DNA of 64,000 bases from Opitutales bacterium (GCA_029254745.1 JAQWWZ010000018.1:29397-93396), one strand, 5' to 3'. Counted from the first letter of the stretch, positions 18,732 through 28,946 are shown. A program made the numbers and translations. The notes: a model not told the origin generated them from the letters alone.

Positions 18732-19742
18732 ATGATCGATGAAAACATATCTACACCTCCTGCACCAGAAACTCAGGAAAAAATACGAAACGAAGCCGCT
18801 TGGGTCGATCTTCTACGGCAAGAGATTGGCAGAGTCATTATTGGTCAAAAATACCTAATAGACCGTTTAATTCTTGGTCTTCTCGCCAACGGCCATGTAC
18901 TGTTAGAAGGTGTACCTGGACTTGCTAAAACCCTAGCAGTAAAAACCCTATCTCAATGTATTCGGGCTGATTTTAAGCGCATACAATTTACCCCAGACCT
19001 TCTACCTGCTGATGTGGTGGGCACGCTAATCTACAGCCCCAATCAGGGAGAGTTCACAACTAAAAAAGGGCCTATTTTTACGAATCTTCTTTTGGCGGAT
19101 GAAATTAACCGTGCTCCCGCTAAGGTGCAAAGTGCTCTGCTGGAAGGTATGCAGGAAAGGCAGGTAACTATCGGTGATGAAACTTTCATGCTGCCCAAGC
19201 CCTTCCTGGTGCTGGCTACAGAAAACCCAATTGATCAAGAAGGTACCTACCCTCTACCTGAGGCTCAGATGGATCGCTTCATGTTTAAACTAGTTGTAGA
19301 CTATCCAAGCAAAGCTGAAGAATTAAAAATTCTAGAATCTAATGCAAATGTTTCCGTCCGTCATAATGTTAGTCCTGTTGTAGATGCAGAAACAATCTTT
19401 AATTCCCGTAAATCTGTTGATCAAATCTATCTTGATGACAAATTAAAGGGCTACCTAGTTGATGTAGTCCAGTCCACCCGAAACCCCGATCAATTTGGCG
19501 CATCCGAGTTGGGTGCGTTTATACGGTTTGGGGCATCTCCTCGGGCCACAATCAGCCTCGCACTTGCCTCCAAAGCCCATGCCTTTATGCAAGGAAGAAG
19601 TTTTGTCACACCTCAGGATATTAAAGACATTGGTTTCGATGTACTCCGACACCGCATTATTGTAAGCTATGAGGCCGAAGCGGAAGATATTTCAAGTGAT
19701 GATATCATAAAAAAAATCTTCGAAACAGTTCCTGTTCCCTGA
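18732..19742 (+). CDS. MoxR-family AAA+ ATPase
   Basis: A chaperone-like AAA+ ATPase of 336 residues, the first gene of the Bat operon. The Walker A variant GVPGLAKT (about residue 57), Walker B LLADEINRAPAKVQSALLEGMQE (about 117) and sensor 1 ATENPIDQEGTYPLPEAQMDRF (about 165) are the MoxR signature. MoxR proteins are thought to help insert cofactors into, or remodel, VWA-domain partners, here the BatA/BatB proteins downstream. The ATG at 18732 lies behind a possible promoter (TTGATT, 17 bp, TGTTAT), which would leave a very short leader. Confidence 0.92.
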   Translation: MIDENISTPPAPETQEKIRNEAAWVDLLRQEIGRVIIGQKYLIDRLILGLLANGHVLLEGVPGLAKTLAVKTLSQCIRADFKRIQFTPDLLPADVVGTLIYSPNQGEFTTKKGPIFTNLLLADEINRAPAKVQSALLEGMQERQVTIGDETFMLPKPFLVLATENPIDQEGTYPLPEAQMDRFMFKLVVDYPSKAEELKILESNANVSVRHNVSPVVDAETIFNSRKSVDQIYLDDKLKGYLVDVVQSTRNPDQFGASELGAFIRFGASPRATISLALASKAHAFMQGRSFVTPQDIKDIGFDVLRHRIIVSYEAEAEDISSDDIIKKIFETVPVP

Positions 19743-19777
19743 GCAAGCTCATTACCCTTTAGCGTAGGTCAAGACTT

Positions 19778-20710
19778 ATGGATGATTCGGATCAAGATTT
19801 CACCAGAAATATCCTGAAGCAAGTCAGGCAAATAGAAATTCGATCAAACCGACTTGTTTCAGAAGCCTTGGCAGGCTCTTACCACAGTGCATTTAAAGGG
19901 CAAGGGATTGATTTCGAAGAAGTTCGGGAATATCAACCGGGTGATGAAGTGAGATCGATTGATTGGAATGTTACTGCCAAAATGGGTGTTCCCTTTGTTA
20001 AGCAATTTCGGGAAGAAAGAGAACTTACGATTTTATTGGCGATTGATATCAGTGAAAGCGGATCCTTTGGATCGAAGAAAAGAAGCAAAAGAGAGAGACT
20101 TGCAGAACTGGGCGCGTTGCTTGCATTCGCGGCAAACCGGAACGGCGATAAAGTAAGCCTTCTTCTTTTCTCCAATGAGGTGGAGATTTACCTTCCACCT
20201 GCCAAGGGACAAAAGCATGTACTCCGTATCTTACGCGAGATCCTGTTTCACCAAAATAAAAATTTGGGCACCGATATCAATGGTGGGCTCAGGTTTATAA
20301 ACCATGTATTGCGCAGGCGAGCCGTTGTCTTCCTTCTCTCAGACTTTATCATTCCAGAATACCAAAATGGAAAACAACAGGCAGAAGATCTATTTTTCAA
20401 GGAAATTGCCTCTACTCGAAGAAAACACGATTTGATTTGTGGTCATGTGTTTGACCGTTTCGAAAAATCATTCCCTTCCCTTGGGATCATGCACCTAGAA
20501 GATGCCGAAACCGGAGAAACTATTTTGGTCGACACAAGCAGTGAAGGTTTCACCCAAGAATTCACAAAGTTATCCAGCGAAAGCCGAACCCGTTTTGAAC
20601 AGAGACTCAAAAGGCGTGGGATTGATATGTTCTCATTCTCTACTGAATCAGATTTCGTGAAAATTCTTAAAGAATTTTTTCAAATGAGAAAAAACAGGAG
20701 GAACCGATAA
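19778..20710 (+). CDS. DUF58 protein of the MoxR/Bat operon
   Basis: A protein of 310 residues with a VWA-like fold. The DUF58 signature is clear: FEEVREYQPGDEVRSIDWNV near residue 50 and KQFREERELTILLAIDISES near 75, where DISES replaces a canonical DxSxS metal site. No membrane helices are visible, so it probably acts at the cytoplasmic face. DUF58 genes almost always follow moxR, as here (36 bp gap). The stop overlaps the next start (TAATG). Confidence 0.9.
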   Translation: MDDSDQDFTRNILKQVRQIEIRSNRLVSEALAGSYHSAFKGQGIDFEEVREYQPGDEVRSIDWNVTAKMGVPFVKQFREERELTILLAIDISESGSFGSKKRSKRERLAELGALLAFAANRNGDKVSLLLFSNEVEIYLPPAKGQKHVLRILREILFHQNKNLGTDINGGLRFINHVLRRRAVVFLLSDFIIPEYQNGKQQAEDLFFKEIASTRRKHDLICGHVFDRFEKSFPSLGIMHLEDAETGETILVDTSSEGFTQEFTKLSSESRTRFEQRLKRRGIDMFSFSTESDFVKILKEFFQMRKNRRNR

Positions 20711-21321
20711 TGTTGATTGCCTCCATTGCCCGAACCAGTGCAGATTATTTACTGGACGAAAACATTGAAAAAGATGCTCCGCTTCCGATTTTCAAGTCTT
20801 TTAATGAAATTTTTAAAGAAAACTTAATTTCTATCCTAGCAGTCTTTGCTGTAATTTTAGCGGGGTTTACAATATGGTATTTTTTAAAGAAGAAAAAAGA
20901 AAAAGTGGATGTAAAAGTAGAAGACGCCCCTTCGGACCCCTACGAAGATGCTATGCAAGCGATTGCTGACTTACAAAGAATGAATTCAATCGCCCCAAAA
21001 CCTCTGGTTTTTAGATTGTCTGAAATCCTGCGGATTTACGTAGAGAGGCTTTTTAATTTACCGGCTATGGAATTAACCGGGGAAGAATTTATGAAGGAGA
21101 TTGCAAGTCATTCCTTTTTTAAAAATAGGTATGAAGAAACACTGCAGGATTTCATTCATCAAGGGGACCAGATCAAATACTCAAAGAAACAGGTTACAGA
21201 TGAAACAACTAAGCAATTAGTTCAGGTGGCTCTCCATTTCGTAAAAGATACCAAGCAAAAGCTTGAAAAAGAAAAAAGAGATTCGGATTTAAAAAATAAG
21301 GTAAACCCTCAATCAAAATGA
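20710..21321 (+). CDS. DUF4381-like membrane protein of the Bat operon
   Basis: A protein of 203 residues with a transmembrane helix near residues 38-57 (NLISILAVFAVILAGFTIWYF), a Lys-rich stretch and a helical cytoplasmic domain (LRIYVERLFNLPAMELTGEEFMKEI). This matches the small DUF4381-type protein found between DUF58 and BatA genes in many Bat operons. Its function is not established. The ATG overlaps the DUF58 stop and its own stop overlaps batA (ATGA), so expression is tightly coupled. Confidence 0.7.
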   Translation: MLIASIARTSADYLLDENIEKDAPLPIFKSFNEIFKENLISILAVFAVILAGFTIWYFLKKKKEKVDVKVEDAPSDPYEDAMQAIADLQRMNSIAPKPLVFRLSEILRIYVERLFNLPAMELTGEEFMKEIASHSFFKNRYEETLQDFIHQGDQIKYSKKQVTDETTKQLVQVALHFVKDTKQKLEKEKRDSDLKNKVNPQSK

Positions 21322-22376
21322 TGTTTTCAGCGTTGCAAAACCTACACTTTGCTGAACCTTATTGGCTGTTTCTACTTTTGGTAATCCCAATCTTAATTTG
21401 GATTCGTAGTAAAAGAGGTCCGAACTCTCCAGCCATTCGTTTTTCCAGTCTTTCTAAAATTGAGTCAATCAAGCATGCAGGTAGAAAGCGATTTTTATGG
21501 ATACTAAAGTTCTTTCGCTACTCCTGTCTTTTTTTCCTGGTTCTTTCAATCGCTCGCCCTCAACTTGATCAGAGCACAGAGACAATTGAATCCAGTGGAG
21601 TTGATATTGTTCTAGCAGTCGATCTCTCGGCTTCTATGCTTGCCTTAGATATGAGCGATTCAGAAATCGGTGAAGTTACGCGCTTAGATGTAGTTAAAGG
21701 TGTGCTTCAAGACTTTATCAAAAAAAGAATATATGACCGCATTGGCGTTGTTGCTTTTTCTGTGAACCCTTATCTGGTCAGTGCATTAACTCTAGACAAA
21801 GAGCATTTACAAAAAAACCTCGCCCGTCTTAGGGTCGGATTAACCCACCAGACCGGTACGAATATAGGTTCAGCCCTCGCCGAGGGGATCAACCGCTTGA
21901 GACCCTTGGAATCAAAATCAAAAATCCTAATTCTGTTAACGGATGGAAAAGATGAGCCTGCACCACAACATAGTCCCCTTGTATTTGCAGAAGGAGCCCT
22001 GCAGGATGAAATCAAAATTTACACCATTGCCATTGGGACAAACAGTCGAACCAAAACTTACCTATTTGATCCATCCACAAAAGACCTAATGAGATACACT
22101 AATGGCAGACCGGTGGTGCAGGTCGCTGATTATCCTGTGGATAAAGAAATATTAAAAAAGATTTCATCCAAGACTGAAGCTCGCTACTTTGAAGCCAAGG
22201 ACAGGGAATCTCTTCGTTTGATTTATGACGAAATTGATAGGCTTGAAAAAACCGATGTTAAAATTCATGTGAACGCCCTTTTTGATGATCTTTTTCAGTG
22301 GCCTCTCGTACTTGCCATCCTCTTCCTTTTGATGGAATTCGTTTTGGCTAAAACCTTGCTAATGAAAATTCCGTAA
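21318..22376 (+). CDS. batA: BatA: membrane VWA-domain protein
   Basis: A protein of 352 residues with N-terminal helices (WLFLLLVIPILIWIR and FRYSCLFFLVLSIARPQ), a VWA domain and a C-terminal helix (LVLAILFLLMEFVLA). The MIDAS metal site is complete: DLSASM near residue 104, the Thr in HQTGTNIGSAL and the Asp in LLTDGKDEP. Bat proteins were linked to aerotolerance in Bacteroides and virulence in Leptospira; their molecular role is still unclear. Either of two adjacent ATG codons (21318 or 21321) may be used. BatB follows 1 bp after the stop. Confidence 0.9.
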   Translation: MMFSALQNLHFAEPYWLFLLLVIPILIWIRSKRGPNSPAIRFSSLSKIESIKHAGRKRFLWILKFFRYSCLFFLVLSIARPQLDQSTETIESSGVDIVLAVDLSASMLALDMSDSEIGEVTRLDVVKGVLQDFIKKRIYDRIGVVAFSVNPYLVSALTLDKEHLQKNLARLRVGLTHQTGTNIGSALAEGINRLRPLESKSKILILLTDGKDEPAPQHSPLVFAEGALQDEIKIYTIAIGTNSRTKTYLFDPSTKDLMRYTNGRPVVQVADYPVDKEILKKISSKTEARYFEAKDRESLRLIYDEIDRLEKTDVKIHVNALFDDLFQWPLVLAILFLLMEFVLAKTLLMKIP

Positions 22377-22377
22377 A

Positions 22378-24774
22378 ATGTTGGCCGATAAAGAAATTCT
22401 TTATGTGGGAGCGGTTATCGTCTTGCTCGCTTTGCTCCTCTTTCGTTTTTCCGAAAGAGCAAAGCAGAAAAAACTTCAGACTCTTATCGCTCAAAATCAT
22501 TTAAAAAAACTAGTCCCTCTGTTGTCGCCCATACGACGCAATGTAAAGCTATTGTTTATTATGCTCGCTTTGGTATTTTCATTTATTGCTTTATCAAGAC
22601 CTCAGTGGGGAACAAAACAACGACTAGCGACACCACGCGGTATAGACATTTTGATTGCTGTGGATGTGTCTAAAAGTATGCTTTCGAGAGATGTTAAGCC
22701 AAATAGGCTCGAACGAGTTAAGCTTGGAATCCAGAACTTGTTAGAAAAAGTAAAAAGTGACAGGCTCGGACTTATTGCTTTTTCTGGATCATCTTTTTTA
22801 CAATGCCCTCTGACCCTAGATCACCAAGCTTTTCTCAAAACCTTAGAAGACCTTGACGCCGGTATTATCAAAACTCCTGGCACCAATTTAGCGTTACCCA
22901 TTGAAGAAGCCTCCAGATCATTTGCTACAGACGACAACGATCGATTCTTAATTCTTCTTTCAGATGGAGAAGACTTAGAAGGTGAAGGGTTAAAGAGGGC
23001 CAAAAAAGCACAAGCAGAAGGAATCAAAATTTACACCATTGGTGTGGGTTCACCCGAAGGTTCTTTTATCCCAACAGATCCATTCCATATGCCTGCTAAA
23101 AATTTCCTTAAAGATAGGAATGGGGAATTAATTGTTACAAAAATGGATCCTGGGTCCCTTCAAAAAATAGCGAAAGAAACCAATGGGAGATACTTTCATC
23201 TTGGCCCAACGGGAGAAGGTTTAGCCAAAGCTTTTGAAATTCTACAAAATATTGGCCAAAAGAGAAAAAAAGAACAATTATCAACAAACTTACCGATCGA
23301 AAGATTCCAACCTTTTATACTGCTTGTTCTTCTTTTGCTATTCTTAGAGACCCTTGTGCCTAACGCCAAAAAATATGGAAGCAGGTTAGCTTTGAAAGTT
23401 CTTCCTTTCTTTCTCTTCTTCGGTTGCTTCAAGAGGGACAATATTGAACGCGCTGAGGAAGAAATAAGGCAAGGGAATGCGGCCCAAGCGGCCCAGTTTT
23501 ATGAACTTGAAATTAATGCATCCACAAGCTCGGGTAAGGAAATTGATCCCAGGCTTTTTTTAAACACAGGCCTTGCTCACCTCGAAGGAGAGTCTTTGGA
23601 AATTGCCGAAAGGTTTCTCGAGGCTTCCTTGGACTCGTCGGTAGATGATCCAAGCCTTCAGTCAATCGCACTTAACTCACTAGGAAATATTTATTACGAA
23701 AAAACTAATTTTCATTTGGATCGACAAAATGTATCAGAAGCTAGAAAAGCTTGGGAAAAAGCCTTGGGCTTTTACGAGTCTGCCTATGAACTAAATGGGA
23801 ATGAAAAAGCGTCCTTAAATCTCATTTCGCTCAAGGAACAAATCGAAAAAAGAATCCAGGCGTTTGTTTGCTTAATCAAAGGCACAATGTGGAAGGATAT
23901 AAATGGGGATGGCATAATCCAAAAAAATGAGCCCGGGCTGAGAGGAATAATTTTTTGGGATAAAGATAACAATGGTGATCTAAATGCAACCACAGAACCT
24001 CAGATACCAACCGACCAAGAGGGAAACTTTGTATTTGAATGGATTTCTGGGATTTATCCCACAAATATCACGATTGCTTCAAAACTCTCAGACCAGAATC
24101 ATACTCAAAATAGCTTTTTGGTTCCTCTCTTCCCCGCTCCTCCGCCCCCGCTCAACTCATCAATGGTAAGAAACCATCTTTTGAATTTCGATAAAGCTGG
24201 ATCCTACTCTTTGCTAATTCCCTACCGTACTGCTCCCACCGTAAAAGGTGAAATTTGGGCGGATGAGAATGCTAATGGTCGCAAAGACGCCAATGAAAGT
24301 GGTTATTCTGCTGCTTCAGTTTTCCTTGATACTAATGGAAACTTTCAACTGGATGAAAATGAAACTACATTCAAACCTTCCCAAGATGGGAGGTTTCATG
24401 TTCCTGTACCTCCAGGTCAACATGCAGTACACATTTCGCTGGAAAACCCCGATGCCAATATAACATACCCTATCGAACAAAGAAAAGCTTACCTGACTTG
24501 GGTTGACTTTGGATCTCAGTCAGACGAACTCAACTTTGGAGTTTACGATAAATCAAATCAACAAGGTCAACCGCAAGCTGCTTCACAGGAACAAGCAGAC
24601 CCAGAGGCTCAAGATACGGAAGAAGATGAAGAAAGCGAGTCACAGATGGAGCAAGTGCCGCAAGAAATAAATGCCCTCTATGAAAGGCTTCTTCAAGAAA
24701 CTGAATCAAAAAGTGAGCCTCTTGAACAAACTTTACCCCCCGCTGGAATTTTGAAAAATGGGAGAGACTATTAG
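22378..24774 (+). CDS. batB: BatB-BatC fusion with calcium-loop B-type modules
   Basis: A protein of 798 residues. Residues 1-330 are BatB: two N-terminal helices, a VWA domain with MIDAS motif DVSKSM (about 96), TPGTN and LLSDGEDL, then a helix (FILLVLLLLFLETLV). A second hydrophobic stretch, LPFFLFFGCF (Cys 350), looks like an internal lipoprotein signal. It is followed by TPR-like repeats (360-500), as in stand-alone BatC. Residues 500-720 hold SdrD B-like modules with EF-hand-type loops: DINGDGIIQKNE, DKDNNGDLNATTE, DENANGRKDANES, DTNGNFQLDENE. The tail is acidic (EAQDTEEDEESESQ). Fusion of BatB with BatC is plausible for the family; the calcium-loop modules are unusual. It is one continuous ORF with no sign of frameshift. 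Confidence 0.88.
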   Translation: MLADKEILYVGAVIVLLALLLFRFSERAKQKKLQTLIAQNHLKKLVPLLSPIRRNVKLLFIMLALVFSFIALSRPQWGTKQRLATPRGIDILIAVDVSKSMLSRDVKPNRLERVKLGIQNLLEKVKSDRLGLIAFSGSSFLQCPLTLDHQAFLKTLEDLDAGIIKTPGTNLALPIEEASRSFATDDNDRFLILLSDGEDLEGEGLKRAKKAQAEGIKIYTIGVGSPEGSFIPTDPFHMPAKNFLKDRNGELIVTKMDPGSLQKIAKETNGRYFHLGPTGEGLAKAFEILQNIGQKRKKEQLSTNLPIERFQPFILLVLLLLFLETLVPNAKKYGSRLALKVLPFFLFFGCFKRDNIERAEEEIRQGNAAQAAQFYELEINASTSSGKEIDPRLFLNTGLAHLEGESLEIAERFLEASLDSSVDDPSLQSIALNSLGNIYYEKTNFHLDRQNVSEARKAWEKALGFYESAYELNGNEKASLNLISLKEQIEKRIQAFVCLIKGTMWKDINGDGIIQKNEPGLRGIIFWDKDNNGDLNATTEPQIPTDQEGNFVFEWISGIYPTNITIASKLSDQNHTQNSFLVPLFPAPPPPLNSSMVRNHLLNFDKAGSYSLLIPYRTAPTVKGEIWADENANGRKDANESGYSAASVFLDTNGNFQLDENETTFKPSQDGRFHVPVPPGQHAVHISLENPDANITYPIEQRKAYLTWVDFGSQSDELNFGVYDKSNQQGQPQAASQEQADPEAQDTEEDEESESQMEQVPQEINALYERLLQETESKSEPLEQTLPPAGILKNGRDY

Positions 24775-26595
24775 ATGAATCTACTCCTCCGCTCTTTGTG
24801 CCGTAAGCCCCTCGTATACTGGATCTTTATGGTGAGCATGCATGCTTTATCCTTCGGGCAACAGCCAAAAGTTCAATTCGAATCATACTTTGAACCATCT
24901 GCGGTAACTTTGAGTAATAGTTGTGCCTACAAAGTTATTATCCAAGGTTCCCAAAACTCGCCCAAAGGATCTATCCCTAATGTTCCCGGTTTAGAGATTT
25001 CTAATAATCCAAAAACATTTCGTAAAGTAAGTCTCATTAATGGCGTTACGGCCATAAAGCTTGAGTTGATTTTCTCCACTCGGCCCACCCAAACAGGTAC
25101 ATTTACCATCCCTTCATGGCCGATTATAATCGATGGTAAAACCCACACTGTTCCAGCAGCTACGCTTAGAGTTCTTGCTCCAACCCAGCAAGATATCGTA
25201 AACCAACAGAAACAAATCCAACAACAAGAAGATCTCAAACAAGCTGCTTTCATCCAATTCTCCATGCCTCGAGATTACATTTATGAGGGTGAAACTGTTG
25301 TTTCTAATGTTGGTTTATTTCTTTGGGACCGCATGCCCTTCACCAGAATCGAAAACGCCCCCGTCAAACAAAGTGAAGCTTTTTCAGCCACTGAATTAGG
25401 CCAACCCACTGAAAAAAGAAATGTTGTAAAGTACGGCAAGAATTACACAACCTACTCCTGGAAAATTGGCCTGACCTCTACTACTTCAGGACGACACTCC
25501 TTGTCCTACCATTCCAATGTGCGTATAAGAACCAATAACAAAAGAAGCACTCCATTTAATAGCCCATTTTTCAACGACCCCTTTTTTGGGTTCGGTAGAG
25601 AAGAGTCCCTCAAAGTCTCTTCAGATAGTAAATCGATTGAAGTTCGCCCCTTACCTACACTTGGAAGACCACAACAATTCAGGGGGGCTATTGGTGCATT
25701 TAATGTAAGCTCTATGGTTGATCGTGACCATGTTTCTTTGGGTGATCCGGTAAGGTTGACATTTTCTATTTCAGGAAAAGGAAATTTCACATCTATGCCA
25801 GCTCCCTCATTTGAGAAAAATAAGGATTTCAAGATTGGTCCTCCTGCCTTTTCATTTGAGGGAAACATGCAAACCAAGTTCGAAGGTACGCAAAATTTTG
25901 AATATGTAATAACTCCGCTTAGTCCCGGACTTTTACAGGTTCCTCTACTGCACTTCTCATATTTCGATCCTGTGCTTGAAAACTACCAATCCATAAGCTC
26001 AGTTGAGCACCCCTTACGTGTAGACCCTGGAGAAAAATGGGTAGACCCAGGAGATACAACACCGGTAGATGAAGATGATTATTCCTCTCAAAGATATACA
26101 ACCAAAGATCTTTTTCAGACTGAAAGTGAACCAGGTGTTTGGAAAAAAACTTTTATTTCCCGTAGCTTGCTACAATCCTTTACCTTTTGGGTATTCCAAA
26201 TCATTCCCCTTTCTACATTTGGATTGCTTCTATTTATCGGATTTAAAAAAAGGTACAGGGGAGTAAAAAGTCATAAACAGCAAGAAGATGCATTGCTTAA
26301 GGATTTGAAAAAATATTTGTCATTTAACGACTCCAAAAAGTTCTTTCGCTGTTATCGTTCTATTATACAATTCAAAGTGGGTCTGCTCCAATCTCATCCC
26401 AACCCATACTCACTATCGAGTGAAGAACTGATAGGACTCCTGGAGAAAGTAAATAAAGAAAAAGATTTGATATCAACAATTAGGCTTTTACTGATTAAAT
26501 TCGACGATTATGAGTTTGCTGGGGTTGGCCAAAAAACTCTCAACCTTAAAGATGAATTCAGGCAGGCTTTGAAAATCATTAAGAAGTTAAAATGA
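24775..26595 (+). CDS. batD: BatD: Bat operon protein with signal peptide and oxygen-tolerance domain
   Basis: A protein of 606 residues with a signal peptide (hydrophobic WIFMVSMHALSFGQ, cleavage near residue 29). Beta-rich BatD repeats are visible (FIQFSMPRDYIYEGETVVSNVGLF, YTTYSWKIGLTSTTSGRHSL, DPVRLTFSISGKGNFTSMPAPSF). One membrane helix lies near 470-492 (VFQIIPLSTFGLLLFIGFKK), with a helical cytoplasmic tail. This is the usual topology for BatD, with the repeats in the periplasm. ATG follows the batB stop directly, and the stop overlaps the next gene by 4 bp. Confidence 0.88.
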   Translation: MNLLLRSLCRKPLVYWIFMVSMHALSFGQQPKVQFESYFEPSAVTLSNSCAYKVIIQGSQNSPKGSIPNVPGLEISNNPKTFRKVSLINGVTAIKLELIFSTRPTQTGTFTIPSWPIIIDGKTHTVPAATLRVLAPTQQDIVNQQKQIQQQEDLKQAAFIQFSMPRDYIYEGETVVSNVGLFLWDRMPFTRIENAPVKQSEAFSATELGQPTEKRNVVKYGKNYTTYSWKIGLTSTTSGRHSLSYHSNVRIRTNNKRSTPFNSPFFNDPFFGFGREESLKVSSDSKSIEVRPLPTLGRPQQFRGAIGAFNVSSMVDRDHVSLGDPVRLTFSISGKGNFTSMPAPSFEKNKDFKIGPPAFSFEGNMQTKFEGTQNFEYVITPLSPGLLQVPLLHFSYFDPVLENYQSISSVEHPLRVDPGEKWVDPGDTTPVDEDDYSSQRYTTKDLFQTESEPGVWKKTFISRSLLQSFTFWVFQIIPLSTFGLLLFIGFKKRYRGVKSHKQQEDALLKDLKKYLSFNDSKKFFRCYRSIIQFKVGLLQSHPNPYSLSSEELIGLLEKVNKEKDLISTIRLLLIKFDDYEFAGVGQKTLNLKDEFRQALKIIKKLK

Positions 26596-27404
26596 CACAT
26601 TTTTTTTTAACCCTAGTAATTATTTGTTCCGTTTTTCCCAAAAGTTTGATTTCTAGCTCAAAGGACAAGTTATTTTACGATGCAGTTCGGGCTGAGGCCA
26701 CAGGAGATTTACTAACCGCGATTGATCTCTATGAAGAGGCTTCCAAAATCAGTAAATCCTCCAACCTTCATGGAAATCTCGCTAACCTATATTTCAAAAC
26801 AGAGAAATATGGTAAAGCCGTACTTAATTACAGAAGAGCCTTACTGCTAGAGCCGAGTAATCGGGCGTTTAAGGAAAATCTGAATTTTGCACTGGAAACA
26901 GCAGGGGTAAGTCTACGAAAAACAGATTTTTCAACCTACCTAGGCTTTAGTTCGATTGATTTATGGATAATTTCACTTGCCACTTCTTTCTGGATAGGAG
27001 CCTTAGCCTTAGCCTTTTTATATTTTCAGGGGTGGAACCGAAAGAGGTTTATTTTTCCTATTTTTACTTGGTGCCTTCTTCTTTGTTTTTTACTTTGGGG
27101 GGTATACACATCGACAGAAAATAAACGATTACTTTCCAAGGAAGTAATCGTTATTGAAACTAATGAAAACGAAAACAATGCCACGCAAAACATTCCACTT
27201 CGCAGGTTTGCTGGCTCCGGAAGCTCAGCTAACACCTATGTCAATCCCGGAGAAAGCCTTTGGCTTAACCTTTCTAACCATTCATTTCTGCAGTCCCATA
27301 AAAGTTTAAGCGGACAAAAATGGTTTTTAGTTCAAAGCTTAGGCGATGATAAAAAAGGTTGGATCAAATCTGATGCAGTCTCATTTCTCACCCAAGCTGA
27401 ATGA
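26592..27404 (+). CDS. BatE-like TPR and SH3 membrane protein
   Basis: A protein of 270 residues. An N-terminal signal (FFLTLVIICSVFPKS) precedes TPR repeats (about 28-95: YFKTEKYGKAVLNYRRALLLEPSN), two membrane helices (about 118-175) and a bacterial SH3-like domain at the C-terminus (RFAGSGSSANTYVNPGESLW, KGWIKSDAVSFL). It ends the Bat operon and matches the TPR/SH3 protein called BatE in other phyla. The SH3 part could bind peptidoglycan or a partner; this is inference. Confidence 0.75.
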   Translation: MTHFFLTLVIICSVFPKSLISSSKDKLFYDAVRAEATGDLLTAIDLYEEASKISKSSNLHGNLANLYFKTEKYGKAVLNYRRALLLEPSNRAFKENLNFALETAGVSLRKTDFSTYLGFSSIDLWIISLATSFWIGALALAFLYFQGWNRKRFIFPIFTWCLLLCFLLWGVYTSTENKRLLSKEVIVIETNENENNATQNIPLRRFAGSGSSANTYVNPGESLWLNLSNHSFLQSHKSLSGQKWFLVQSLGDDKKGWIKSDAVSFLTQAE

Positions 27405-27425
27405 GGTTTCTTTTAAAAATATAAT

Positions 27426-28946
27426 TTAAATTAAAAGATTTGGATCAATTTTTTCGATTGAAACAAAATCTGCGCGAAATTTATCTTTTAAAACTCGACG
27501 CACGCCATCAGGTAGAGCAGCAGTTCTTTCATCAATTAATTTTTGGTCTTTCACTCTCCTTTTTGACTCGGGTTCTTCTGCCTTGGCTGCCTCACTCGTT
27601 AGGTTATTCTCATTTGTAGGCTCAACCTTTTCCACCTCTTGCATTTCAACTTTCTCGGGTAACACCTGGGACTTCTTAGCGGGTTCCTCGACAACCAAGC
27701 CCTCTGGTTTTACATGATCAGAAGCGGTATCATAAACAGATCTGCTTACACTTTCTTCGGAAGCTTCATCCTTGGGAACAGAAGGCTTATTTGGAGATTG
27801 AACTGACTTTACCCTAGCTTGAGTACTTTTTTTTTTAATATCCTCAGAGGCAAGCCCAGAGATCTCCCGTATGACCCGGTCGATGGAACGTGACTTACCT
27901 GCTTCCACTGCTCGAAGTAAAGTTACTTCAAAATTTGTTTTTTCGGATAAACCAGAGCGTACCAGGGCTTCACCCGCTTTCAATGCATCCAACACGCGGA
28001 CTGCTTGCTCAGGATATGAACCTTTATCGGCTTTCATGCTTTCGACCAGAAATTCTCTTATATAATCAGCTAAGTCTAGCAACGCTCTGTAAAAATCAAC
28101 GCCTTCATGAGCAAAAGCATCCGCTTCTTCTAAAATTAAATCATATTTACCGTGCAGTATATGATCGCCCAGCTTTTCAATGCGGGAACGAGAAACAAGT
28201 CCATACACATCTAACACATTTGATTGCGATATTTGGGTACCACAAAAGGAAATCAACTGATCCAAAATACTTTGCGCATCTCGCATACCTCCTTGAGCCA
28301 TTCGGGCAACAGCCTGCAAAGCTTTTGGTTCAACTGTAATTTCCTCTTTATCACAAATCTCTTGGAGCTTACTTACAATTAAATCTACAGGTATAGAACG
28401 AAACTCAAAGCGCTGGCACCTCGAAACAATTGTGGGGAGAACTTTGTTAGCTTCCGTAGTTGCAAAAACAAATTTCACATGAGAGGGGGGTTCCTCAAGC
28501 GTTTTAAGTAAGGCATTGAAAGCCGCCTGGCTCAACATATGCACTTCATCAATAACATATATCTTAAATCGGCATTGAGCGGGTGCATACTGACACTCAT
28601 CTCGTAAATCACGCACCTGATCCACTGAGTTATTGGAAGCTCCATCAATTTCAATCACATCCAAGCATCTTCCCTCCATGATTGACTGACCAATTTCAGA
28701 ATCTGATGGCACATCCAAAGAGGGCCCATCTTCCCAGTTTAAAGACTTTGCAAAAAGGCGGGCTGATGTAGTTTTCCCCGTTCCCCTTGGTCCGACAAAA
28801 AGATATGCATGAGCGATACGGTCCATCTCAATTGCATTACCGAGAGTGCGTACCACATGGTCTTGCCCAACCAATTCAGAAAATTGTTTCGGTCTCCAAC
28901 GACGAGCTATTACTTGATATGATGACTTTGTCACTTCCATTATCAA
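27426..28946 (-). CDS. dnaX: DNA polymerase III subunit gamma/tau
   Basis: The clamp-loader ATPase of the replicative polymerase, 506 residues (TTG 28946; ATG 28940 is two codons in and more likely). The N-terminus [19 protein letters not shown], Walker [14 protein letters not shown], Walker [26 protein letters not shown] and the SRC sensor ([11 protein letters not shown]) are standard. The Cys-rich zinc loop that normally precedes the DLIEIDAAS block is missing: [20 protein letters not shown] has no CxxC. The tail (380-506) is charged and shorter than a full tau tail. I saw no obvious slippery A-run for programmed frameshifting, but this was not scanned exhaustively. Confidence 0.93.
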   Translation of the reverse strand: MIMEVTKSSYQVIARRWRPKQFSELVGQDHVVRTLGNAIEMDRIAHAYLFVGPRGTGKTTSARLFAKSLNWEDGPSLDVPSDSEIGQSIMEGRCLDVIEIDGASNNSVDQVRDLRDECQYAPAQCRFKIYVIDEVHMLSQAAFNALLKTLEEPPSHVKFVFATTEANKVLPTIVSRCQRFEFRSIPVDLIVSKLQEICDKEEITVEPKALQAVARMAQGGMRDAQSILDQLISFCGTQISQSNVLDVYGLVSRSRIEKLGDHILHGKYDLILEEADAFAHEGVDFYRALLDLADYIREFLVESMKADKGSYPEQAVRVLDALKAGEALVRSGLSEKTNFEVTLLRAVEAGKSRSIDRVIREISGLASEDIKKKSTQARVKSVQSPNKPSVPKDEASEESVSRSVYDTASDHVKPEGLVVEEPAKKSQVLPEKVEMQEVEKVEPTNENNLTSEAAKAEEPESKRRVKDQKLIDERTAALPDGVRRVLKDKFRADFVSIEKIDPNLLI

